From: Plantago ovata
Taxonomy: Eukaryota > Streptophyta > Magnoliopsida > Lamiales > Plantaginaceae
Assembly (NCBI GenBank): GCA_028274465.1
Contig: CM051456.1
Span: forward strand, 69,116,753-69,180,752
DNA: 64,000 nt
Direction: 5' to 3'
Shown here: positions 53,076 to 63,376 of the stretch, in pieces
Layout of the letters: the number at the start of each line of letters is the position of its first letter
How positions within the stretch are numbered: position 1 is the first letter of the stretch
Position numbers and translations under genes: made by a program
The notes under the pieces: generated by a model
Told to the model about the DNA's origin: nothing
The model's input: the letters and a program-made list of their open reading frames with translations, nothing else
Databases searched by the model: none

Positions 53076-55316
53076 CTAGACAAGTGATCAGTTACGCAAT
53101 TTTCCTTACCAGCTCTATCCACTACGGTCAAATCAAAGTCTTCTAACAATAAGACCCAACGGATTAATCTTGGCTTAGAATCTTGTTTAGCTATTAAATG
53201 TCTTAAAGCAGCATGAACAGTATGGACATTCACAGGATGTCCTAACAAATAAGACCTAAACTTCTGTAAAGCAAAACCAACAGCTAAAAATTCTTTTTCA
53301 GTAGTTGTATAATTAAATTGAGCTGAGTCTAGGGTCTTACTAACATAGTAAATCACACGATACTTCTTATCTATCTTCTGGCATAAAACAGCCCCCATAG
53401 CAAAATTTGAGGCATCACACATTATCTCGAAAGGAAGTTTCCAATCCGGTGGCACAACTATAGGAGCAGTAACTAATCTTTCCTTAAGGGTGTTAAAGGC
53501 CTTTGAGCAATCCTCATAAAAATCGAAACTCACATCTTTTGCAAGCAAGTTGCTTAAGGGTTTTGCAATTTTCGAAAAATCTTTGATAAACCTTCTATGG
53601 AATCCTACATGACCAAGAAATGACTCAAGTTCTTTGACACAAGTGGGTGGGGGGAAGCTTCTCAATTATCTCTATCTTTGCCTTATCAACTTCAATCCCT
53701 CTATCGGAGACTACATGTCCTAGAACAATGCCTTCCCTAACCATGTAATGACTTTTCTCCCAACTTAGAGTTAAATTGCATTTAATACACCTTTTTAGAA
53801 TAAGATCTAATCTATGCAAACATTCATCAAACGAATCACCAAAAAGGGAAAAATCATCCATGAAAACCTCAACAAACTTAGTCACCATATCAGAAAAGAC
53901 AGAAAGCATGCACCTTTGAAAAGTGGCGGGGGCGTTACATAGCCCAAATGGCATTCTCCTGTAAGCAAACGTTCCGAAAGGGCAAGTGAATGTCGTCTTC
54001 TCCTGGTCCTCTGGCGCAATCGGAATTTGATAGAAACCTGACAAGCCATCAAGGAAACAATAAAATTTTTGCCCCGCGAGGCGGTTCAACATGTCATCAA
54101 TAAATGGGATAGGAAAATGGTCTTTCTTTGTGGCGCCATTTAATATCCTATAATCAATGCACATCCGCCAACCCGTGGTTTTCCTAACTGGCACTAGCTC
54201 TCCCTTCTCATTCTCCTCTATTGTAATCCCAGATTTCTTAGGTACAACGTGTACGGGGCTTACCCACTTACTATCAGGAATGGGGTAGATCATATCTGCA
54301 TCTAGCAACTTAATCACCTCTTTTTTCACTACTTCTTGCATGGCGGGATTTATCCTACGCTGAGGTTTCCTAACGGGTTTGGTATCTTGTTCTAGAGTCA
54401 TATTGTGCACACACCGTGTAGGCATAATCCCCTTTATATCGCTGATTCCCCATCCTATGGCTGCAAAATTTTCTTTCAAGACTTGGACTAGCCTACCTTC
54501 TTCTATGCTAGAAAGGTGTGAAGAGATTATTACAGGCTTTTTCTCATTTTCCTCTAAGTACACATACTTATGGTGCCCAAGAAGGGGTTTTAAATCTAAG
54601 CTAGGCTCTTCTGGAAGTCGGTTCTCTCCCTCTTCTTCCTCTATGGATTCAAGTACCTCTTCTCCAAACGGGATTTCGAGTGTACTATCCATCTGCTCAA
54701 CTAACTCCCTTGCTTCCTTAGACATGTAGCACGTCTCTACCTGCATGGTTAGTGCCTCTTCAAGAGGTTCAATATTATAATGACAATGATGAAATTCAGA
54801 AATCACAGAATCATAGCAATCAATGAACTTGAATTCTTCTAAAACTTCTTTATCTCCTATACTACATCCTACCAATTGAATTTTCTCACCCATTACCTCC
54901 ATGGAGATTTTCTTTCCTTTGAGTTCAAGGCATGTATTGGTAGTTGCCATAAATGGTCTTCCAAGCAGCACCACGTGCTCGCGAACATGGCTCTTTCCTT
55001 CATCGGCTGACTTCATCACTACAAAATCTGCAGGAATTATCAATTTGTCCACCTTCACGAGGATATCCTCAATTATTCCCACAGGGCGCTTCACGCTTTG
55101 CTCCGCCATCTGTACAACCATCTCGGTTGGCTTCACTTCTCTAAGGTCTAGAGCTTTGTATACTGAGTAGGGCATCAGGTTGATGCTAGCCCCCAGGTCG
55201 AGCATAGCCTTGGTCGACCGTCCATTCCCCATGAAGCTTCCTGGGTCTCTTTGCTTCGAAGGGAGCTCCGCTATAGAATTCAACGTCTCAATCTCGTTTA
55301 CTTCCCCCTGGAGCAA
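53076..55316 (-). pseudogene. pol: Athila-like protease, reverse transcriptase and RNase H of element G
   Basis: The frame from 55316 has a protease-like DLGASINLMPYSVY near residue 40 and LLGRPFM, a long acidic linker, then reverse transcriptase: PVRKTTGWRMCIDYR, FLDGLSGFYQIPI (first catalytic Asp), RMPFGLCNAPATFQR and FMDDFSLFG (catalytic Asp pair). A shift near 53640 moves to the frame 53665-53076 with the RT thumb ([15 protein letters not shown]) and RNase H ([23 protein letters not shown]). It ends at DHLSS where solo LTR H begins; the missing end is at 43726. The usual start is lost because gag and protease are also out of frame (overlap 55288-55316). Confidence 0.93.
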
Positions 55317-56960
55317 TCCTTTTGTTGCTCTTCACCTCCCGAAAGAACTTCGTATAGGCGGGAACATTTTGGATTAACTCCAATAGAGGAACATTAACTT
55401 CGACTTTAGAGAGGCGCTTGTATAGCGGTGACTCCTGTATATCCTTCTTGGCTGGCTTGATCCTACCAGGGAATGGCATAAGAGGTTTCGGGGGCACATA
55501 AGGGTTGGAGGACTTATGAAGTCCCTCCTCAATGTTTGGTGTGTCCCCCTTTTCCCCATCATCGCCGCCGGCCCCTTCAGATGCGCGGGGTGTATCGTCC
55601 TGCACTTGAGAGTCCGTTGAGCTTTTACCAACTTCATTCTCCTTGATTATCCCTTCATTGTTAGTCACAGTAGATTTAACATGTTTAGGACGTACAAAAT
55701 TAGGAATTTTAGTTACCTTTCCACCACGGAGAAGTAGGTTTACTTCCTCGAACTCAGGGGTCTCGGTGGTAACTGTTGGAATGTGGTCCGCATCATGAAG
55801 ATCATCAACTACTGGTGAAATTGGGGAGCTGGGTTCGTCCAGCTCCCAGGTGCTGTGGGGCGGACCGCCCCCCACCTCAGGCGGTGCGCCTGGGGTGCCC
55901 AGGGGTGTCCCCCCGTCGATATCCATAGAGCTAGCTCCTTCCAGCTCTCTGGTCATGAGGGGCGCACCGCCCCCCACACCAGGCAGACCGCCCCTCACCT
56001 CCAGTGGGGCGTCCCCTGTGAATTTTTCTCCGAAATCAGGTGTACGAATTTCTTCTACCTTCTCACACTCTAACACGCTGAATTCCTCCATTGCTGCTAC
56101 ACCTTCAAAAACCATTGCTATACGTAGGTTCTGTTCAACTTGCCCTGCATGTGCGATTTCAAATACACTCTCAATGGCCTTAATTCCTGCATAATATGCA
56201 AGTTCATCCTCCTCACTAATATCTTCTTCTTCATTCTCCCGATCATCCAGAAGCGTGCTTAAGGCATACGCCTCAGATAAGCTTTCAGCTCCACCTCGAT
56301 CTAGTTTCTCACTGGTGATGTGAATTGGTGTTAGTCTCTCCGACTGCGCGGATCCGCTGGCGTACTTACGGAAGACCTTTTTTGCCTCTTCAACCGTACA
56401 TTCTTCCAATCCTCCGCACAACCCATCCACTCTAAGCCTAACCTCATCACGTAACCCACCAACAAAATACGAAATCAACTCCCCATCGTCGAAACGATGA
56501 TGGGTACACTCTCGTTTATACTTCTCAAAACGTTCGTAGGTGTCACAAAACCGCTCATCTTCTTCTTGCTTGAAGTGTTCAATCCTGTCTCTAAGACCAT
56601 TGTCTCTGGGTAGGGCATAAAACGCGCCAAGAACTCCTCTACTACTTGGTCCCAAGTCTTCAGCGATCCTGGTGCTAACCTTGCCATCCAAAGCCTTGGT
56701 TCATACCCCAAGGCGAAAGAAAATAACTTCATGCACACTTGGTCCTCTGTAAACCCCTTCGTCGGAATTCGGGCTATTTCCTCCTCGTAGGATCGAATGA
56801 AACTCAATGGATTCATCCCCACTCCTTGCTCAAACCTTGGTATGTTCCTCACCCCGGAACCTGTCACTTCATACCCAGTTAACTCATCCTCCAGGTATAT
56901 AGCTGATCCTCTCTTAACCTGCGAAAATTTGGGTGTCATGCTAGCCCTCATGGACGTCAT
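55288..56960 (-). pseudogene. gag: Athila-like gag of element G, with GC-palindrome insertion
   Basis: The likely ATG is at 56960 (MTSMRASMTPKF). The capsid domain (NPLSFIRSYEEEIARIP, LWMARLAPGSLKTWDQVVEEFL) is shifted near 56615 and continues in the second frame (RDRIEHFKQEEDERF, YERFEKYKREC). The second frame is open for about 465 codons. Its middle (residues about 227-280 counted from 56691) is a Gly/Pro-rich tract encoded by the palindrome cluster 55852-56010, in frame, between acidic linker sequences. The C-terminal part (PFPGRIKPAKKD, QNVPAYTKFFREV) is typical of Athila Gag before protease. Confidence 0.88.
55852..56010. repeat. GC-palindrome cluster inside gag of element G
   Basis: GGGGCGGACCGCCCC, ccaggcggtgcgcctgg-like and GGGGCGCACCGCCCC units, with ctccagct/agctggag arms between, lie in an otherwise ordinary coding stretch. 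The reading frame passes through unbroken. Confidence 0.85.
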
Positions 56961-57124
56961 ACCTGGATATCTGTGAAAGGAGTAACTCACAACCAAAAAT
57001 CAGTCATGTTAGTTCTGACCAAAACTTTTTAATTCAACTTCTAAACTAGACAAACTAAGATCACTTATCCTAGGAGTTGAATGCTGAAAATACAAATAAG
57101 CTAAAGAGTAAAAAGGAGTAAAAG

Positions 57125-57142
57125 TCCCCGGCAACAGCGCCA
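57125..57142 (-). other. Primer-binding site of element G (tRNA-Asp)
   Basis: The minus strand reads TGGCGCTGTTGCCGGGGA, one change from element A. Three bases separate it from the LTR end at 57146. Confidence 0.88.
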
Positions 57143-57145
57143 ATT

Positions 57146-57370
57146 TGATGAATGAGATTGTCAGACTCGAACAATCAAATGAATTTGTTTTAGCCAAAGG
57201 GCAACTCACGACTACACAAAACATGTAGTGCAGAGGTAAGATGATGATGAACGAGATTGTCAGACTCGAACAATCAAATAAATTTTTTTGAAAGCCAAAG
57301 GGCAACTCACAACTACACAAAACACGTAGTGCAGAGGTAAGATGACCTCGAGTGTCGATCTGTAGGGACT
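57146..57370 (-). repeat. 5' LTR of element G, inner end, with a tandem duplication
   Basis: The terminal roughly 100 bp (TGATGAATGAGATTG...gtaagatga) is present twice, at 57146-57246 and 57247-57350. The LTR is then cut by element F at 57371. The remainder would lie beyond 64000. Confidence 0.85.
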
Positions 57371-58651
57371 TGATGAACGGAGATTTGTCAGGTCTCGATT
57401 CAGCAAATAATATTTGTTATTTAGCCAAAGGCAATCCACAACTACAACGAAAATCGTAGTGTAGTAGTAGAATGACTCGAGTGTCGTTCTCTCAGGACTA
57501 TAACTAGCTTTATCTATTTAACAAGAAAATATAAAACAACAAATAAAAAGCAATAGGGGGTTTTCAAGCAGATAATGGAGGTTGGTGATAGTATGGTCCT
57601 TCTTAACATAATGGGTCCATAATCATGCATAAATTCCTCGGTCTTGCATTGAGATCTTTGAATGAATCTTGGGTCCTGTTGTAAGTATTGTGCACTACGA
57701 AGATAATATGGGTCTGACCTGTCAACAACTAACGTCCTATTGTGTTCCGTAATTATTCAACACTACGAAGATAATTAAGTCTGATTGGCCGACAAGTGTC
57801 CTAGCGTGCATAATGATCAATACAACATACGAGAATTTTGGTGTTCAACTCATCAACGAAATAAAGCAATGACACGGAGTATAATGCACGATATAGCCAT
57901 TAGCATGATTATCTTCCCTCGCTAAGAATTCACATACTACCACCAACGATAAATTTAGCTACTCATAATGTGCATACAATCAATAGCAATCATAGAAGAA
58001 AACATATTGAAAGAATATATAAAATAAGTAGATAAAAGTTGTAAGATACAAAGTTACCGAAGGTTGTCAATCTCCGGATCATTGTGATCCTACGCGCTCC
58101 AATCTGATATGAAAAAGTATCCCCTAAGCTATGGAACTCCCAGGACAGGCCCCGGGAAGTTCCTACCTAAAACTATAGAGAGAGGTGAGAAAGTAGGCTT
58201 GGAAAGATATGATTTTCGGAGAGAAAACTCGCAACTATATATAGGCCCAATTTTTGCCCGCGGCGGTTCGCCCCGTGTCTCCGGCGGTTCGCCCCACAGT
58301 GTAAACGCGGAATTTCCGCGTTTTCGATGCGGTTTTGAATTTCTTTGCCTTTTCGGACTCGGTTTCAGACTTCTAATGGCCTTCTAACCTCCAGATTCGA
58401 CCCCTAGACTCCAAATCCTATCCGGAAACCTTCAAATACTCCAAATAGGCTTCTGGAACACCAATTCCTTGTAGACTTCAATATAATTGCCCGTAAATCT
58501 CCGAATTTCAACCAAAACCTGTAAAATAAAATCTAAAGGGAAACGTGACACTATTCTAATAAAATGTACTAAAATATAGCTAAATTAACATAGAGGATAG
58601 CTAAATTAGGTGAAAAAGACTCGAATGAAAGTGTAAAATACACATTCATCA
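57371..58651 (-). repeat. 3' LTR of element F
   Basis: The LTR is 1281 bp; plus-strand ends TGATGAACGG and ACATTCATCA. TATATATAG on the minus strand at about 58243-58235; GC palindromes at 58257-58296. Confidence 0.93.
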
Positions 58652-58669
58652 AACTCCCCAAACCGAACC
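58652..58669 (-). other. Polypurine tract of element F
   Basis: The minus strand reads GGTTCGGTTTGGGGAGTT next to the LTR. Confidence 0.88.
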
Positions 58670-60500
58670 TTTGCTTGTCCTCAAGCAACTAAGCTAGACT
58701 CTAATACAAAAAACATGCAAGACACAAAAATGGAGTTTCATGCCAAATAAAATGAACTAAATTACTGAATCTACCAAATAACATATGAACAGAAACCATA
58801 TATATCAAAGCATGAATATAGGTTGAAGAATACCTCGATTGACTTAAACACATCCACATAAGCACTTATGTCAAGACAAGATAGTCTCTCGTAACATTCT
58901 CTACCTGGACCTAGTCAGTGACGACGTAATGATGCATATTAAGATACGAATGGTTGCTCCGTGCCTATGAAACTGAGGACTTACTGCTGTTCCACCATGT
59001 TAAGACTTTTCCTCAAAAGAGGTCGAACGAGTACTGGCTCTCATCAAACGAATGAGGGTTCCCTATAAAAGATAACACTCCCCTATTCTACCCATCTCTC
59101 AAGTGAAGTCTTAAGCTATTCACCACTTCCTGAATGGCAGGACGAGGGTGGTCTAGAACAGATGACACTCAAGACAAAAAAGATAAAAAATAGAAAATCA
59201 CGATTGCGAACAATACGAAAAATGGAAAAGACTCAAAACTTTGCTAAACTACTATTTGGCTTTATTTCTTGACCCTTCTTTTGCTTTTTTGGGGTCTTCC
59301 TTTTTTTTTTTCTTCTTTTTTTCTTTCCAGATTCTTTTTTCATTTTCTTTTTCTCTTTTTCTGGAAATTTTTCTTTTTTTTTTTCGATTTTTTTCTAGCC
59401 AGCAGTAGCATAACAAAGAGAGAAACAAAAAGACTCACACGACTTCCCCAAACCTATTCGAAAGAATAGGTTGGAGTACAAAATTACGGAAAAGGAAAAA
59501 TAAACTCACGATACGAAAAATGAAAAACAGAAACAAGTCTAATGATGGTGTAACCCCCTCCCCAAACCTATTCGGAAGAATAGGTTATAAACAAACGATC
59601 ACACAAACTCACACTACCTCCTTCCTAGGCATTTAGCAATCTCAAAGCATGGTGAAGACTTGTTGCCTCTTAGGTACATAATTACTCGGGAAAACAACCA
59701 TAAGACCCTAACATGCATCATCCTATTATAAAGGCCTTCGTGAACCGCAGTAGAGAAAACACCACTAAGTGATGTCGAGACTACCTAGCTCAACTAAGTG
59801 CAATACATAAATGTGACAAGCCAAACGAGAAAAACCTCAAACAAATTCACAGAGATGAAGCATACGATTAATGGCATAGCTAGTTGATCTACCCAATAAA
59901 AAAGTTCAAAAAATTCGGCAATAAACTCCATATAAAAACATGCAAGACTATCCTAGGATGAATGCAACCTAAAAAATCTAAGAAAGCAGTAAACGTGCAA
60001 ATGCAGATGCAGACGGATAAAGCATTCGTGGTACTATACTCAGCCTACCAATGTCAAGCTCCAAACTAATAATACTAGATCACTTAAATCCCATCCCCCC
60101 TCATGAAATTAACGCTAGTCCCTAGCAGTAAGAAAATGAGGAAATAAGATGTGATATTAGATGTTACCCCATGGTTTGGCCTCGGTCGGCTGAGTATGCT
60201 GCTTGTGATTTATTGGGCCTCTTTTGGGAGCTTCATATATTATCATCGGGACTTGTCGTAGTGGCAGTAGTTCCATCAAAAGATTGGACAGGACCGACTC
60301 AACCATCTGTATCATCATCGTCCCTCTTCTCTTCATTGTCACTACTTTCACGCACATCGTCACTAGTAGAGTTGTAGTGGCAGGTTGAATTCTCCAGATT
60401 AACCGCCGCTGTTATGGAATTCTCCATCCTGTAGTCCTCCAATAGGATGTGAACTGTTGAAGGGGAAAGGGCAGTGGTATCAGGACCTCCCCCTCCAATG
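58670..60500 (-). other. 3' region of element F
   Basis: Collinear with the 3' region of E: stem-loops at 59451-59472 and 59565-59586, a poly-pyrimidine (plus strand) stretch at 59270-59400, and short frames at 60157-60380 that are not convincing genes. Confidence 0.62.
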
Positions 60501-60620
60501 GTTCACTCCACGAGAAGGTTTCAGTTAGCTGTTCGGATACTCAGAAGTCTTCTACCTTTTTCTCCAATTTTGTCCACATTCTCTACAGTTGATGCTCCCA
60601 ATATTAATGTTATGCTCCTT

Positions 60621-60977
60621 TTAGAGGCAGGCAAGGGGCACCCCAACAAGGTGCTGGGTACCCATGTCATTACATTTTGGAACCAAGCTAGCGCTTCGGA
60701 ACCTTCGAGCAACTTTGGACTCAAGATCAAATCCGTCGCTGCTAGAATGTCCCGGTGCCTTCCTGTTCACTCGAACTCTGCAGTCCTCGTGATGGAGTGC
60801 TGACATAATAGTGGTTTATGACCCTTCGGTGGTGCATGAATAGGCATAGGAGTCCTTACTCCAGGTGTATTCTAACTCCTCCTCTCGGATAATCCACGAC
60901 GTTGTTGCCAAACCCCTTGGCTCGAACGCACATCTAGCGAGATCACCTTCCTTGACATGGTTCTTCACAACAATCAT
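60621..60977 (-). pseudogene. Second ORF of element F, unknown protein, broken
   Basis: Homologous to 49362-49718: ATG at 60977 (MIVVKNHVKEGDLARC) and the same end VGVPLACL. A TAA near 60832 replaces a Glu codon. Substitutions between the copies are frequent, yet the length is kept without indels. Function unknown. Confidence 0.45.
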
Positions 60978-61010
60978 ACGGGAATATACTCCCTACCCTT
61001 AGTATGGTAC

Positions 61011-61554
61011 CTACAAACAGCGATTAGCACCTCGTATGACTCAAAACAGACTCAAATATATGCTAGTGTAAAAGCGAGACACACAAGTGATAAATTCATC
61101 AATCGAACTCCCCAAACCGCAATGTCTAGTCTAGCTACTTCATCATGCAACATATCAACGTAACTACTACATGCAATACATCACATCATGCTCTTACTAG
61201 ACAACCAATAACCTTGATAACAAGGTTTCAATTCATACCATAGCAGCGCAAAAAACTCAACAGCATAAATCCTCATTCTTAACTAATAAGCATTCTATCA
61301 TCAAATCCACCAACATTACACCAATAAACATATCCATATGCTATAAATCAAAGATAAAGACATAATGCATAACAAGATATATCATCTAATAGCAAAATAC
61401 CCAAATCAACAATTTAAGCAAAATTGAGCATGCAATTGATAGTAAACAACATGTCTAATCACATAAACACCATACCCATGCATCAAACAAGCATAATTGA
61501 ATCTCAAATTAGAAAATCCCCAAATTCGAAAATTAGGGTTCTTAAAGATGATAC
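61011..61554 (-). other. Putative intron in element F
   Basis: The minus strand begins GAG|GTATCA at 61554 and ends CTGTTTGTAG at 61011 after GCTAATCG; 544 bp. Same position and ends as in A and E. It contains PPT-like GGTTTGGGGAGTTCG near 61105-61119. Confidence 0.62.
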
Positions 61555-61786
61555 CTCAGATCTGCAAATCTAACGAATTAGGATCAAATCTGATCGGTTT
61601 GGATGATAGATCATGTAATAGGCTTCGAAATAAGCTAAAGAACACTCAATTTGGTCAAGAAACGAAGAAGTTATGAAGATTTAGAAGCAAAATCGCACTT
61701 TTCGGGTTTTTTGAGAGTATGGATGAAGAAGAATGAAGAAAATATGGTTTTGGGGTTGAAATCCGCGTTTTTTAAGATCTGGGACT

Positions 61787-61863
61787 GTGGGGCGGTTCGC
61801 CCCAACACGGGGCGGTTCGCCCCCAAAGTGGGGCGGTTCGCCCCGTGCTCCCCAATGCGGGGA
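61787..61863. repeat. GC-rich palindrome cluster in element F leader
   Basis: Three successive GGGGCGGTTCGCCCC-type units, followed by a gggagcacgg/ccccgc stretch. Same position as 48484-48566 in E. Confidence 0.86.
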
Positions 61864-62111
61864 GACGGGTCCCGATGTCAAAAAATGCGTTTTAAATCCC
61901 GAAACTAATTTTTTTCAAAAAATCACTCGAAAAATCTCACTCAGACAAAAGCATATATGACACACACACATGAAAAAATTCGCATATGAGAAGCAAATAG
62001 TTCAAGAATGAAATGCATGCAGAAAAGCAGTAAAGAAAGCGTTAAAAAATTCCGGGTCGCCTCCCGGATAGCGTCATTGTTTAAAGTCTTCGACTCGACT
62101 CCTGTCTGCGC

Positions 62112-63376
62112 CTATCTCTTGTTTTTGCGGGTACTAGGCTTCCCCTTCATTGATCTCCTTTCCATGCCACGAACCTGTGAATAAGAAAGAATATAGGCTG
62201 CAAGACCACAATAGTGAGTAATAATATCTGGCGGCTCTGGTGGATCAGGTATGGCTTGCAATACGTGTTGTTTGCCATCCACCTCGATGGTGCAAGTTCT
62301 TTGGTAGATGTCCATTACGGAGCGTAGCTTGGTCAAGAATGTTTGCCCTAAGAGTATGACATCCCCCGTTCCAGGTGCAGATGCCGGCATAACTACGAAA
62401 TTGGTGTTTATTGATGCTTGACCAACACATTTTTCACAACGCCTTCGGGTCTCATGAATGATCCATCCGCCAGTCGCACAATAGCCCTTTCCTCAGATAG
62501 TTTTCCAAGGTTACTCTTTTCAAACACATTCAAAGGAATTATGTTTGAGTAGGATCCCGTATCTAGTGTGGCACGGACATCTTCAAGCTCACCAATCCCT
62601 ACCTTAACGTCGAAACTTTTAGGGAGTGGTTCGGGATCCTCTTGCTCCTCATCACTTGTGTCAGTACCAAGGTCCTCCTCTTCTTCCTCAGCTTGCAGAA
62701 GTTCTTCCTTCATGCAACACTCGCACCTAACGACCTTCTCAGTGTTGCCTTGTTCCTTACTTGCTTTTCGGTCGATCAACTCTTGCATCTTTTGATTGGC
62801 AAGCCTAGTGCTCTCTTCCAACCTATCGAGCCTTGCCCTAGTTTTCTCGGAATCCTCCTCATACCGTTTGAGAAAACTTTGTGTGTGATTGACCATCTTC
62901 TGTAAGTTCTCCATCAGTAGAGCCGTCTTCGACTTCGGTGGCTCTTTCGGAGCGGGGTTTTCGCAGTGATCATTACCATAGTTCAGCCTGCTACGGTCTT
63001 GGTTAGGTCCATAAGTTTGGTTAGCCGGTGCATATCCTTGATTGTTGCGGTATCCTCTTCTCCAGAATCCACCTCGAGGATTCCTACCGTCTTGCCCGTA
63101 GCTAACTTCTTGAGTACCAAACTCCGTAGCGAAGGCTTCTTCTTCTCCTCCTCGAGCCCAGTTGCCATCTTCGTATGCCAGCTCCGATCTACACATATGA
63201 GCTCCATGCCCATAGTTCTTGCATATTCGGCATACTTCGTTCGAAACAGTTGTTCCGGTGGCGCTCTTGAGGACTTGCTTCAATTCGTTGGTAAAGCACT
63301 CGAATTGATCCCCATTCCCCCTGTACATAGGGGCTTCTTGAGTTGGTGGAGCTTCAGGTCCACGTCTCCTAACCAT
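62112..63376 (-). pseudogene. Nucleocapsid and aspartic protease of element F
   Basis: The frame from 63376 includes the end of capsid (RRRGPEAPP), an intact CCHC knuckle CRICKNYGHGAHMC, the RGGFWRRGYRNNQGY stretch, a coiled segment, an acidic linker and the protease start DTGSYSNIIP. It ends at 62408 because about 10 bp have been lost near 62420 relative to E. The rest of the protease (LLGQTFL, then a basic tail) is in the frame 62390-62112. This is the only copy in the window whose zinc knuckle is free of stop codons. Confidence 0.85.
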
